In this document: positions 23,781-34,777 of the stretch, one piece after another
How positions within the stretch are numbered: position 1 is the first letter of the stretch
Layout: each line of letters begins with the position of its first letter
Assembly (NCBI RefSeq): GCF_000516985.1
Contig: NW_006917092.1
Coordinates: forward strand, 2,806,619-2,870,618
Reading direction: 5' to 3'
DNA length: 64,000 nucleotides
Origin: Pestalotiopsis fici W106-1
Taxonomy: Eukaryota; Ascomycota; Sordariomycetes; Amphisphaeriales; Sporocadaceae
Program-made: the position numbers and the translations under genes
Notes under the pieces: generated by a model
The model's database searches: none
What the model saw: only the letters and a program-made list of their open reading frames with translations
What the model was told of the DNA's origin: nothing

Positions 23781-25565
23781 TCAATAAGAGTCCTTCGTGA
23801 TGACAATCACATTGGTGCTATTCCCCATCTCCATGTCATTGACCGAGCTCGTGCTCCGCTCGCTGGCATAGTCTCCCTTGGAATCCCTCTCCGACAGTCT
23901 GTACGCAGCAGTGCTGCCCGCGGGCGCCACGCCCATGTCCGACATGCCAATCTCCTCTTCCATCTCCACAATGTCGTGGCCCTTGTTGCTGCTGCCCATG
24001 CCGAGCATGCCGCCACCACTGCTGCCACCGCCCTTGCGGGTCCTGCTGTGTTGGATGGCTACGGAGCGCTCAACGGTGACGGCCGTGTGGTTGTTGTTCT
24101 TTTCGTAGCTCCTGGTTGTCTGGGTGCCGCGGTTGTCCCGCGAGGTGACGTACTGGACGATGATTGCGTCAAAGAGGACTGTTGCCGAGGCGTTGTCAGT
24201 ATATCTTGCTCAGCAGACTTTGCAACGTATTGTGTATGGATAACTTGACTTACGGTCAATATTGCAGCTCATGAGGCACATCCATCCGGCTAGTAGTGGG
24301 CATAATCGTCAGCATTCAGTATTCGGCATCAACATGGGTGCAAAGACCAATCAATGTCCTCCATGTACTTACGTTCGCCATCTAGTGCCATCATTATGAC
24401 AATGTTTCTACTATTATTAGCACTAGTATTAAGGCAATTGAGGAGGAGGACTTACAGCAGACAGGTGATGGTCGAAGTGACGGCACCAATAAATGTTCGA
24501 ACGACCAAATCGCGGAGCTTGGCGTTTCCGGTCGTCTTCTTCATATTAAACGAGTATGTTTTCCACAAGGGGATCAAGAACAAAATCGTGAGGTAGATCT
24601 GGACTATTGTCTTAGAGGACAGGCTTGTTGGGTAATGGTGCATGGCTATACATACGTTGACAGCAAGGTCAAAGGACACCAGAGGAATCAAGACTGGTCT
24701 CTGCATTCCAATCACGCATTTTCCATTGTCGAGATAGGTGATGCGGTATATGAAATTGAAGATACCAATAATGGCGAATACACCTTTCTTGGTGTTAGAA
24801 AAAAGGTTAATATTTTGGAGTGGTCGCTATAAGTGACTTACTTAGCATTCCAAAGGAGTTGAACAAATAAAGCTTGGACTTCATTCGTGATTTTCTGTCG
24901 CCCCATACAACAAACTATAAAATGTAAGAATAAGATACACCTTAAAGAGCTGAGGTCGGTAATCAGTAACTTACGGCTTTCTCAACCAGGAAGAAATATA
25001 TGAGCTACAAATGTTAGAGACTAGCCAAATGTGAATATCGTAGAGAAGCATACAATCTGAGAACATTGTTAGCACTTTTCAGTAACCCATCAGAGTATGC
25101 AATGGGATAGACTCACTTTCGTGGATAGATAACAGGCCAAGCACAAAAAGATGGCTGCAGAACACATGTCCCAATTCATGTTAATCCCCGGGCCCCATCG
25201 AAGGACACTGGAGATGGCGACAAACAACCATGAGTCGATATAGATGGCAAAAATGACTGGTGTGCGATAGTTAGCCATACAGGCCCATTGCCTGCTTCAA
25301 TAGTATACAACTTACCCCATCCGACCAATGGAAGTTTTCTCCATTCTCTAATCTGGATAAAGCGTATCCCTGGTTTGGGAGTCAGTATAGTCTGACGCAA
25401 GGTAATTGAGACAAGTCTATAGGACGAACCAAAGAATGCAGACAGCAGGGTTACGGATACCACGGCGAGTATAATGCTGCACACCGTAGCCACCATGGGC
25501 ACTTCGTATTCGTCATGCCCGGCTGTTGTGGCAGCCGTATTCCGAGTCCGCAGGAATCCAGACAT
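23781..25565 (-). CDS. Seven-helix integral membrane protein, 11 exons including a 3-nt microexon
   Basis: Exons: 25565-25430, 25369-25316, 25256-25117, 25056-25054, 25004-24975, 24914-24842, 24783-24656, 24598-24456, 24407-24373, 24289-24254 and 24178-23781, giving 391 aa. Seven hydrophobic helices are visible, at about residues 24-45, 60-85, 90-112, 140-160, 180-205, 220-245 and 247-270. Motifs LYLFNSFGML, ALDGEPGWMC and LMSCNIDLLF identify a conserved fungal transmembrane family of unknown function with GPCR-like topology. The C-terminal 120 residues are a cytosolic, disordered tail rich in Ser/Gly, with a TRSYEKN basic stretch and an acidic EMEEEIG patch. Every junction keeps frame. The fourth exon is only ATT. 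Its flanking introns (60 and 49 nt) each have a perfect donor, a CTAAC branch site and an acceptor. A merged single intron would remove one Ile without a frameshift, so RNA data are needed to prove it. Confidence 0.83.
25054..25056 (-). other. Putative 3-nt microexon (ATT, Ile)
   Basis: It lies between an upstream intron ending GCTAACAATGTTCTCAG and a downstream intron starting GTATGC and ending CTAACATTTGTAG. Both introns have standard length and a near-perfect branch sequence. Inclusion adds one Ile just before the LIYFFLVEK helix segment. Confidence 0.6.
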
Positions 25566-27697
25566 GGTTTGACTGACCGTGATCCGCACTTTCTAATAGC
25601 TTGAACAAGGATGAAGAAAAGAGAAATCGTACGATCGTACGATACCAGAAAGGAAAAGGGAAAGCAACCTAGGAAATAGTGTATATATATCACCCCCCTG
25701 CCCGCAGACGGCAGTAGTGGGCAAAGGAAAAAAGAATCTCGCCCTACAGGGTAAGACGCTTGACTAGTTATGGCACGAACACCCATCTAGTATCATATCG
25801 AGTCTTGGCCAGAAGATACCAAGAGCATTCATTACCACCGTAATCCCTCTCTAGAGATGTAAGCAACCTTGTGGGAGAGGGAGCAAATTCCCGGACGCTC
25901 CGGCAATTGGAAGCCACCCAGGCGCGCGGAACGAAATCTCCATCCATTGACAAAAAGTTTGCCAATGGTCAGCCGGCCTGGCGGCCATTTTGACGAGCGA
26001 GTGGGAATAGTCACAGATACCGCGGGCTTTAGCAAGTTTTCCTAGCGGCGGAACCTCTCCGAGCGACCTGAGTAGCCCACAAACGATTTGTCAATCGAGA
26101 TCCGATCTCAAGGGCAGTGAGCGAAAAAACCTCCCCCCATCATCATGCATCGAGGGTTTGTTGTAACCACACGAGATGTTGTGGTTGCCATCTGTACTAC
26201 TATAGTATTAGCTGGGTGATTGGCGCCAGGGGCTAAAAAGGCAGCTAAGACATCAGCTCTCTTCACAGACCGCACAATAGTCGAGGCGCTATAGGGCCAG
26301 CGAATCAGAACCGTGTCCGAGTATGTCGGCGTCAGGGGACTCTGAATGCTAGCAGGTAAAAAGCCTGCAATAGTCAACTGTCAAAGTGACGGGCTAGGTT
26401 GAATAAGTGCAAAGGCGACTCTTGACTCGTAAGCTCCGTTCTTGTTACGGGCGTGAGGTCCCGGCTGTCCATGTGTCACGCTATATTAGCTGAAGCCGCT
26501 CCGACTTGCCATTTCGGCAGTGTCTGGGCTTGCCAAGGCCCTTTTGAGCCTCGATGGGACTGGGCCGGACGTGTACCAGCATACGCGCGGATAGTGGCAT
26601 CCTGAAGCTATCTCCAATAGTCAAGGATTCAGGCGCACGATTCGTCTTCAGCGCTTTGACTGAGGTGTAGGACCAAGCACGCGGCTCCAGCTCAAAGCCT
26701 CAATGTCAGAAGGGGAAATAACAAGAATCATCTTACCTCATGTTAAAGCCATCTTATCTCAAGTATAGCGGGAGAACTAATTGGTTGATCAAACTTTATT
26801 TTTATTTTTATTTTATTTTTTGGTCCTTAACATGAGCAGGATCGAGTACTACGATAATCTCCTACTGCTCTAATTTGCTCATCATCTCTCGGAATACCAA
26901 GTTTTGCCGGCCTAGATGTGTCGTCAGGCGTACAAAGATGCTGTCAGGTCGCTCACGGGAGATCGTCGTCGGTCCGGTATGGCTAGTCTGTAAGATCGCG
27001 GGAGATGGGCAGCCAACTCCACAGCCTGGACCTATGACCACCTAGGTTGGAAGCAATTGTCGATTCAGGACCACCACTCGCCTTTACCAATGCGGAAGTC
27101 GAGGCCGCTGCTAACTGTCAGATCTTGGGGTCTGGGCTTCCGTTGTAGCGGCTGCGCTGTCATTCCAACTGCTCAAATTCCTCAAAGCCATTCGAGCCAG
27201 GCAAATAGAGCAAGAGGCCTCTTTGACATTCGAGGCGGTGTTCATGATCGTCACTACAGTTTTAATATTGTGAAGGCAATCAAAAATTCCAACACGATAT
27301 ATGGGAATCAAAGCGTCCCTGTCCTTGTCCATGTTGTTGGGCCTAGGCGGATGGGCCACCTGTTCGGCGCTTTTCTCTCAAGGGGCAATCTGGAGTGCGG
27401 GTGCGGGCACTAATAAGCAGCACCTGGAACCCTTGAAGTTGACATTCGTTAGCTTTATATCTATGTATATTGCCCCTGTCTTTAATCCGCTTGAAAAGCT
27501 GGAGTTGCGGGCGATGTTTCTCTGTCAGTCTCTTCTGCTCAAAACCCTACGGCACAAATCAGAGTGCTCAGCTGACTTTGGTCAAGTTGTAGTCTGATCA
27601 AATATGGCGGTTGAGAATAAAACGTCGCGTGGCGGACGTACGGTGAATACTTGCTGGAATCTCTTATTATTGCTATGGCGCGTTTCGTATGCTTGAT
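25566..27697. other. Intergenic, 2.1 kb, no gene seen
   Basis: Promoter side of the membrane-protein gene and 3' side of the hydrolase gene. It holds an overlapping palindromic CGTACGATCGTACG near 25628-25641 and a TTTTA-rich run near 26797-26821. Short frames around 27057-27413 on both strands show no domain and were not accepted. Confidence 0.5.
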
Positions 27698-29320
27698 TTA
27701 GATATACGTCTCGACGGCTTTCCAGAAACCCTCGGGGTTTTCACACATGGGCAGATGTCCCGCATTGGGGACAATGGCCAGCTCGGCACCCGTGGCGCCC
27801 AACTCACCCTTGAAGCCATCCATGGCCTTCACCAGGGCACCCTTGGCGTCGCCCTCTCCAACGACGAACAAACCAGGGACCTTGCATCCCTTCATGTCGG
27901 CCTTCATATTGTAGTCCCAAAGTGCCTGGCATCCATAGCGGAAGCCTTCAATGTCGTTGGTAGCAACTTGCTCGGTCAACCACTGAACTGTCTCGGGCTT
28001 CTTCATCGATTCTGGGTGGAACCAGCGCTCGACGGTCTGACCTGCCAGCTGGGTAATGCCAGGCTTTCCATCCTCGAGGGGGGTCTCCGCAATCGAGATA
28101 CGACCCTTCCAGGCCTCCGTGTTGGCAGCACTTGATGCGACGTTGAAGTCGCATGCAATGAACTTGTTCAGCAGTTCGGGGTACTTGAGCGCAAACTTGA
28201 GTGTCGTAGCACCGCCCATTGATACACCGATCAAGGTGTCTAGCTTAGGCAGGCGGAGAGCCTCCAGAATATAGCTCAGGTCATCAGAGACCTTATCCAG
28301 CGTCACCGGAGTCGGCGATGGGATGGAATGCCGACCTCTGGTGTCGTAGCGGAGGATCTGGTACTGTGGTCTATGCACCTTGAGAAGCTCCACGAACTTG
28401 TCCCACATGTGCAACGACGTGAGCAATGAATTGCAAAAGGCAATGACTGGGGCCTTGGGATCCGGGTTACCCTCGAGCCTATAGGGTATCGACAGACCAT
28501 CGGGTGCGGTAATGTAGGAAGCTATAACTGGCTTTGGCTTGTTGGTTGTTGCTGTCTTGGCATCGGCCGACGTGAACGTGGAACTCTCAGCGGGCAACTG
28601 AGACAGGGACGAAAGATCCCTAGGCGCAGGTCCAAAGACGTAGAACAATGAGAAGACCCGGCGGTCCTTGATGTTTGCATATTTCTCCATGACCTCCTCT
28701 TTCCAAGGCGTAGAAGTGGCTGCCTTGAATTCTGGGCCATTCAGACCATTCTCCTTTGTGTAGTCGTGAAGGGCCCAAATGTACGTGGAACCGCCGGACT
28801 CGAGAGTCGAGGTCCGGAACATGCGCGTGCGCAACCAGCCGGGGACCTTGGACAACATATCAATGTGCTCTTCCTCATACCACTTGACGACCTCTGCCTC
28901 TGACTTTGCTTGATCGCCCTTGAGCTCGATCTGCACGACGACCAATGTCAGTCCCTCGGCTTCGTCGTTGGACAGCTTCTCGATCGGGAGGAAGAGAGGG
29001 GACTTCTTCTCTGTGACAAAGTCCCAAAAATATCTGACGACGGCAACCTGGCCAATGGTTTCTGCTTCGCGCGGGGATCGGTTGGCTCGGAGCGTCAAGT
29101 ATGTCTCGGTTTCGAGTTGCGACATGGCAGTCACATCGTAGGCGGCGAGATAAGTCGGCTCCTTGCCGTCAATCTGTCGGTACCGGAGCCCATTGGTGAA
29201 GATCTGAGGCAGACGCAGACGGGTCGGACCGTGTTCGTTGTTGTACCATTCATGGAATTGCGCCTCAAGCAGCTCAGGCTTGGGCTGCATCGTCACGGCG
29301 AGCATACCGGGAGGAGACAT
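27698..29320 (-). CDS. Fusion of two dimeric alpha/beta-barrel modules with an alpha/beta hydrolase (3-oxoadipate enol-lactonase-like)
   Basis: A single exon encodes 540 aa. I start at the ATG at 29320; the frame is open to 29521 but the extension lacks conserved features and looks like 5' leader. Residues about 5-110 and 120-230 are two ferredoxin-like DABB/EthD-like repeats (FHEWYNNEHGPTRL; VKWYEEEHIDMLSKVPGW). Residues 265-540 form an alpha/beta hydrolase with nucleophile elbow G-V-S367-M-G, likely acid D491 and H522 in NAGHLPM. The RYDTRGRHSIPSP stretch is typical of PcaD-like enol-lactonases. Such fusions could cyclise or open lactones in aromatic or secondary metabolism; the substrate is unknown. 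There is no signal peptide, so it is cytosolic. The gene is divergent from the Zn2Cys6 regulator at 30171, a common enzyme/regulator arrangement in fungal metabolic loci. Confidence 0.87.
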   Translation of the reverse strand: MSPPGMLAVTMQPKPELLEAQFHEWYNNEHGPTRLRLPQIFTNGLRYRQIDGKEPTYLAAYDVTAMSQLETETYLTLRANRSPREAETIGQVAVVRYFWDFVTEKKSPLFLPIEKLSNDEAEGLTLVVVQIELKGDQAKSEAEVVKWYEEEHIDMLSKVPGWLRTRMFRTSTLESGGSTYIWALHDYTKENGLNGPEFKAATSTPWKEEVMEKYANIKDRRVFSLFYVFGPAPRDLSSLSQLPAESSTFTSADAKTATTNKPKPVIASYITAPDGLSIPYRLEGNPDPKAPVIAFCNSLLTSLHMWDKFVELLKVHRPQYQILRYDTRGRHSIPSPTPVTLDKVSDDLSYILEALRLPKLDTLIGVSMGGATTLKFALKYPELLNKFIACDFNVASSAANTEAWKGRISIAETPLEDGKPGITQLAGQTVERWFHPESMKKPETVQWLTEQVATNDIEGFRYGCQALWDYNMKADMKGCKVPGLFVVGEGDAKGALVKAMDGFKGELGATGAELAIVPNAGHLPMCENPEGFWKAVETYI

Positions 29321-30170
29321 TTTGAAGCAACCTTTGAACAAAGTGAAATCGATCCTTACAGTGAGACCAGAACTGAGTCTTGGTAGAAAAACCAGATCAG
29401 CAAGTAATGCTAGTATGAAGCTCTTTGCATATGCCTCTCTGTTATAAAGTCTCTGAGGTTGAACCCGGATGTTTTGCGTAGCTTGAGCGTGGGGTAAACT
29501 TTTACCCCTCAGAGCTTCCACTGGGACACTTGGAGGGGTTCAGCACATGACGACGGCTTAGTTCATGGACTCGATGATTGGCGATTCTCCACTGAGAAAA
29601 GGGTCGCTGGATCGCCGTTGAGCTCTTTGGCTTCGCCATGGCGTCCCTGCGAGAGCCCGGATGAGAGTTGAGCCCGGTAAGATGAATCGGCAGATGTTGG
29701 CGGGGAAGTTTCGCAAGTGCCATATTTAACCCGCGCACTTTATCGACTGGAAGCTGGAATAAACCTTGGAAACCACTGGACCTTTAGTGGGTCAGGTCAC
29801 CCACGTCGCCGAAATCCGGGGAAACCTGGGCGACCAGATTGGGGTTGAGTCAAAAACATAAGAAAAAATGTATGTAGGTACTTGACAACAACAAACTCGG
29901 GTTATTTTGGAGTTTACTAGATCAATCCTTTATTGTATACGATCCATTGGTTCTTTATTGAGTTGCATGCAGTCCGCAATCACAATGGCTGAAAATTCAT
30001 CTGTGCCGCTCAGCTAAGCGGCCGTGGCACCATCAATGTTCTGATCCGGAGACTTTGGCAGGCCAGCGGCTAATAAACACCCCGAAGCACACGCATCATG
30101 AGAACGGTCAACTGTTCAGCCATCAGCTCTCAGTCTTCTGGCATTCAAGAATCATCATATATGCCTCGGG
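29321..30170. promoter_or_regulatory. Shared promoter of the hydrolase and Zn2Cys6 regulator genes
   Basis: The 850-bp interval between divergent start codons carries no coding frame. Zinc-cluster proteins bind CGG/CCG half-sites. Such triplets occur here (for example near 29690 and 29811), but a specific palindrome is not assigned. Confidence 0.5.
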
Positions 30171-31385
30171 ATGGAGTCATCTCGTCATCGCAGCAGGAAT
30201 GGTCTCCACCGGACAGCTTGTGATCCGTGCCGTCGACAACGTCTGAAGTGCTTGCGTGCAGAGGATGCGGCTGACTGTGAGCGATGCACCCGCCTAAGGA
30301 AGCCATGCGTGATGAGCGAGACCCGGCGACCTGGCCGTCCGAAGAAATCAATGGCAGATGCAAAGCCACTGGCCGTGTCAGAGCTCTCTCAAATCACACC
30401 CCGAAGCGATGCCATGGCTTTTCCAGACCAGACGCCAGAGGCAGCGTCCTCGCCTGTGATTGTGGGCAACCATTCCGATGCGCTCGAACTCATGGATCAA
30501 TCGCTCCACATCAACAGTGGGACAGGTTCACTTGCCTTGATGGATGTTAGAAATCACATCGATCACGCCTCTTTTGACAGTATTGGCTTCCAATTTCTAG
30601 CCGAAAATCTTTCTTCCGGATCGAGGCTCGGCACAGGCGCTCAAACATACCCGACAACAAGCATGAACCAGTGTCTCAAAGAGCTGTCAGACCTGAACGT
30701 CGAGTTACACGCGCAGTCGGCAGCGGTCTTGTCCAAGTCTGATGATACCTCGTTGACTCCTTATATCTGTCTGGACCCTGAGCATATAAATGTGACCGCG
30801 CTCACACCTGTAGAGGCCTCTCTGAATGCTATCGAGAAGTTCTATAGCATTCTTGTCATCCTTGAGAAATTATCTCCGAGCCAGCCATCGCCATACAACG
30901 CAGAAAGTGACGCGACCATTTTCCCAACGCTGCTCGTGGATGCCGAGCGATGCGCACCAATACAAGAGCTCGAAACTCCGTTGATACTGGCCATCATTAG
31001 CTGCTATGTACAGCTTGTCAATATCTTCCACGACTTTTTTGGGCGCGTCGACCGGCACATCAAGCGAATCAGGGAGAACCAAACCCTTGGAAAGCTCTTT
31101 CAACTTGGAACTTTCTCTGCCTTGGATGGTCGGCTTCAGGGCCTCGTGTTTACGTCTATGGTCTCTCACTACTTTGACCGCACCGAAAGATTGTTGGGGA
31201 TTCTACCTGAAGACAGACCGCAGAGAGTACCAATCCGGCAGGCACTCTTGTACCAGCCTTGTCATCTGGAATTGCTGCAACGAGAATTGGCCAAGGGCGG
31301 AATAGCTGGTAGCTGTGATTCCACGCAGCTGAGAGAGGCAGTCGAGAACATCCGCTGCACCTTAGTCGCTGATCCTTCTTGGTAA
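30171..31385 (+). CDS. AflR-like Zn2Cys6 transcription factor
   Basis: A single exon encodes 404 aa. The N-terminal zinc cluster is C17-x2-C20-x6-C27-x8-C36-x2-C39-x6-C46 (ACDPCRRQRLKC ... CERCTRLRKPC). It is followed at once by an AT-hook-like ETRRPGRPKKS linker at 50-60. The rest is mainly helical with ETPLILAIISCYVQLVNIF and LQRELAKGG stretches like the C-terminal regulatory domain of AflR-type regulators. It lacks the long fungal-specific MHR domain of other zinc-cluster proteins. The start is the ATG immediately before the cluster. Divergent pairing with the DABB-hydrolase gene suggests that it controls that enzyme, and perhaps itself, through the shared promoter. No polyketide or peptide synthase lies nearby in the window, so any cluster is small. 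Confidence 0.88.
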   Translation: MESSRHRSRNGLHRTACDPCRRQRLKCLRAEDAADCERCTRLRKPCVMSETRRPGRPKKSMADAKPLAVSELSQITPRSDAMAFPDQTPEAASSPVIVGNHSDALELMDQSLHINSGTGSLALMDVRNHIDHASFDSIGFQFLAENLSSGSRLGTGAQTYPTTSMNQCLKELSDLNVELHAQSAAVLSKSDDTSLTPYICLDPEHINVTALTPVEASLNAIEKFYSILVILEKLSPSQPSPYNAESDATIFPTLLVDAERCAPIQELETPLILAIISCYVQLVNIFHDFFGRVDRHIKRIRENQTLGKLFQLGTFSALDGRLQGLVFTSMVSHYFDRTERLLGILPEDRPQRVPIRQALLYQPCHLELLQRELAKGGIAGSCDSTQLREAVENIRCTLVADPSW

Positions 31386-33445
31386 TGACATCTTGCATCG
31401 GCCACTATGAAGAGCGATTCCGGACTCATGCAGTTGCAGCTCATACTGTTGAGTATGGTTATGGTTCGGAGTGTTATTATCATTTGGCTGCCATGGCTAA
31501 ATGACTAATCCATACAACCTTGAGCGAAGCAGTAAATTACAGTGCACAGCGGAGGAGGATCCGGCGATTTGGGGTCCACATTGGCCGTAACGGCTCCGGA
31601 CGACTTTGGGAAATTGGAGCTCTTGGGGGCAGAAATCTCGGTACTCACCCGCGAGATGTGTACCCAAGGTTACGGGATTAGACTCGGGCACGATACCATG
31701 GTGACGACAATAGCAGGAAATCCCCAAGTGATTAACCATGTTTTTTAATCGGTATCTTCACGATCTTGACACTTTGTTCTCTTTAATCCAGGAATGAACT
31801 GTGCTCCAACGGTCAAACTAATTATGCTCGAGGTAGCATTATTTCGCCAACGCACTCATCTTAGCTCCGGACCTCAGGCACATGCTTTGTGCATATGGAT
31901 GTATGCATGCGACGACCTTATTTAGTTACAGCTTATGATCCGGGTTAGTCATGTTGACTGTTATCAATCGCTTCAGTGTTCATGGCCATGATTTTGACCA
32001 TCTTGCACATATCAAGTCCCAGAGCACTATTCACCAAGAATCGGTTATAATAGACATTGGAAGGGACGAAATGGCGTCTTGTCCCGTCTTGCGATCGTAC
32101 GACGCCCACGAGCCGAGGAGGGGCAGTGACCCGTCAATTACAAAAAAAAAACCTCAAGAAACAACCTCATCGGATGCCCGACGTTATTCAAGGGATGCAG
32201 TTTTATTTTTCTTTTCCAACAAATGCCTGATTTGGAAAACTGCAACTACAATGGGATGTCCTTCGCATCTCCCCCTTTTTTCCCCTCCTCTTTGAAAAAA
32301 TCAAAGCGGGATGCTGCACCTGCCACTTTGCAATGTAGCGGATAGAAGAGGGGTTTGGTTTGCTTCAAGTGTCCAAGTAAGTGCTGTCAAGTTTCCCTTG
32401 CCGGCTTCCACATCGCCAGCGGCTTTCTGCAAGCCGTGTCGGGTGGGATTTTGGCGCAAAAGTCAATTCTTGCATATGCAATTTGATCGTCAGGGACTTT
32501 TCAAGTTCTCTTGCTCGATTTTCTGCCTTCCTCTGATTAGTTGGTGGGGTGAGAGAGACAATTTGCAGCTGCACTGAACAGAACATACACAACTCAATTC
32601 CCATCAAATGCCATTCCACCACACAAAGTCAAGGACCAACAACAACAACTACTACTACTCCTGGGCAGGCTCAAACACCCCAGCTGGAAAGTAATTGGTC
32701 CATACTTCCCATCCACCCAAAACCAGGTAATTGCCTGCCTGCTTTGATTTTAGTCCATGTTCCCACTCTAGCCGCTTCTTCGATACCTTAACTCGCCCAC
32801 CTGCATAAAAATAGATGCAGAATTACAACAACTGACTGGTTCGTACCTTGGGCAGCTTCTCTGCGGGCAGGCAAACAGAACCTAAACCCGACAACGACGC
32901 TGGTGACTCGCTCGCCCTTGCTGCCTTTTTGACTTCTCAAGAAATCAACGGCCACGCACATTCAATCCACTCATTCGTCCGTCCATCTTTGGGCATCATC
33001 TTGTCTTGTCAACTTCTCTTCTCTTCTCACCATTCCTTTGTCTCTCCTCTCCACCATTTCCTCTCACTTGCCAACCGCAATTTCAATTTCCCTCTCTCAC
33101 TGAATTTTCCACTTTACGTTTCGGAGTAACCCCTTTGCCGTCCGGATTCCTTCCGCTGACAACTATCCACGGACCTGTTTTCGGGCAACCAGGCCTCGCC
33201 CCCCGAGCCTGCTGCTGCCGCACTCCGAATCAGGCACCACTCGGCCATTATTCAAAACCTCAAGCTTCTGGTCCACAACTAGGACCCCCGAAAGCTTTAT
33301 AGCTGGCCGGGAATAGGACCTGTTGAAATGAAAACATCAACGACGACAAGATAACCACAGCTGGAGTATCAGGCGCATTATTTCAACAGTAACGAGAAAA
33401 TCCGGGGTGGTAGGTCAACCGCCCCTCACCTCCCTACAAGACGGA
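31386..33445. other. Intergenic, 2.1 kb; CT-rich promoter of the 2EXR gene
   Basis: No gene was seen. The 3' half is strongly pyrimidine-rich (33000-33120, repeated CTTCT/CCTCT), a typical fungal core promoter or 5' leader for the plus-strand gene at 33446. Confidence 0.5.
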
Positions 33446-34777
33446 ATGTCCACCGACGCACCCGTACAACGTATTCACTTTAGCTTGCCTCCTGGCCTTG
33501 AGAGATTTGTTCGTTTCAAAGACTTACCCTATGATATCCGCCACAAGATATGGGAGCAGCTCATCTACTCGCCTGGAATCCACTTCCTAAAGTTTGAGCG
33601 CAACTTCCCCCTAATACTACCGCTTGATGATAGCTCATCTTCGGAGGAAGATACAACGTCCGACGACGGAAGTACTGGGCCTTCTGGCTCCCAGAATCCA
33701 CGAAGACAAGACTTGAGCAAGACTAGACCCAAGATCCCCAAGACATTCACGGCAACTTTGAAGCCAATCTTCCCACTGCCCGCCGCAGATTTGTCCTACC
33801 ATATACAGAAGACAAAGACACTCACCCAAATCTCCCTTTCCTGTAACGAGGGCGCGTATGAGGTCAATCGAATCATCTCCCGGCCAGACAACTTGACGCT
33901 CGACAATGGCCGTCTCATCAGCTTCGCAAACTCATCCGACATTGTCTGCATTGACTACCCAGACATCTTCTCAACCCGAGGTCTGGGTTCTTGGGCTCAG
34001 AGCTTAGACACGTCCCAACTAAACAACGTCAGACGCCTTGCTGTACGTTACCATCCTGACTGGGATAAGAAGTACCACTTTTGCCGCATATGCGGTCGTT
34101 ATCATCAGTGGCTCCCCAGTCCCCGTAAGGAACAGGTCCCGAGGCGTCACCTTTACCAGTTTGCCACCCTCTTTCCCCGGCTCGAGACCTTCTACCTTCT
34201 GGACCATCTCATCGTGCGTCAGCCTCCAGGGATTGATGTAGAGGAAGATTCCCGCTGGCTTGGGCCCAGCGACAGAGCTAGGTTGATGGCCGAGTTCGCT
34301 GCCAGCGACAATAACGAAAAGCGTGGCGAGCGTTTCCAAAGCGGCACAGGCCGTGTCTACTATGAAGTCGATCGCAATAACTGCAACGAGTGCAAGGTGC
34401 ACAGCCACGTATTTAATATGCTAGAGTGGGTGCAGGAAAACTACGTCGAGATGTGCGAAAAGAAGCCTCGTGGCAAGCACCAGGATCCGAAGAGCGTCAA
34501 ATTTGCCGTGTTGGCCTGCGAATGGGAGACGACGAAGCTTGTAGCAGATAAGATTGAACAGCCCGAGAAGACACCCACAAGAGCCCAGAATCACAAGAGG
34601 AAGAGGGCCAGGAAGCAAAAACGCATCTTCAGCCAGGAGGTCTCTGAACTAGAACAGGACATGGGCTCGCTGAAGCTTGAGACAAACCAGAATTCTCTTC
34701 CAGTGGTATTTGGAGATCACGGACAGTCATCCTATTTATTTTCCTTTCGGACAAGAGTCTCATTTCTATCACAATGA
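33446..34777 (+). CDS. 2EXR-domain protein with CxxC pairs
   Basis: The start ATG at 33446 gives 443 aa; the frame is open a little upstream only through a GTG. Residues 20-50 (FKDLPYDIRHKIWEQLI) are the N-terminal signature of the 2EXR family, F-box-like proteins abundant in Pezizomycotina. A Ser/Asp-rich acidic loop follows at 60-85. Two cysteine pairs, C213-x2-C216 (FCRICGRYH) and C313-x2-C316 (NNCNECKVHSH), could bind a metal ion. The C-terminus contains a very basic stretch (HKRKRARKQKR) resembling a nuclear localisation signal. Function is unknown for the family. Ubiquitin-ligase adaptor activity is often supposed from the F-box resemblance but is not shown by the sequence. It converges on the RdRP gene. 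Confidence 0.8.
   Translation: MSTDAPVQRIHFSLPPGLERFVRFKDLPYDIRHKIWEQLIYSPGIHFLKFERNFPLILPLDDSSSSEEDTTSDDGSTGPSGSQNPRRQDLSKTRPKIPKTFTATLKPIFPLPAADLSYHIQKTKTLTQISLSCNEGAYEVNRIISRPDNLTLDNGRLISFANSSDIVCIDYPDIFSTRGLGSWAQSLDTSQLNNVRRLAVRYHPDWDKKYHFCRICGRYHQWLPSPRKEQVPRRHLYQFATLFPRLETFYLLDHLIVRQPPGIDVEEDSRWLGPSDRARLMAEFAASDNNEKRGERFQSGTGRVYYEVDRNNCNECKVHSHVFNMLEWVQENYVEMCEKKPRGKHQDPKSVKFAVLACEWETTKLVADKIEQPEKTPTRAQNHKRKRARKQKRIFSQEVSELEQDMGSLKLETNQNSLPVVFGDHGQSSYLFSFRTRVSFLSQ

Noticed and set aside
25628..25641. Palindromic CGTACGATCGTACG as a possible operator
   Set aside because: Short, single occurrence upstream of the membrane-protein gene; no known regulator matches with confidence.
27057..27413. 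Overlapping frames of about 80-120 codons on both strands
   Set aside because: No domain, no splice logic and no start context; probably intergenic.
29321..29521. N-terminal extension of the DABB-hydrolase frame
   Set aside because: The extra 67 codons are not conserved-looking, and the ATG at 29320 begins right before the DABB domain.
17292..31385. A secondary-metabolite cluster covering amidohydrolase, NmrA, SDR, hydrolase and AflR-like genes
   Set aside because: No PKS, NRPS, terpene synthase, P450 or transporter is present, so a cluster claim is not supported.
33407..33445. Upstream GTG start of the 2EXR gene
   Set aside because: Fungal nuclear genes use ATG; the ATG at 33446 fits.
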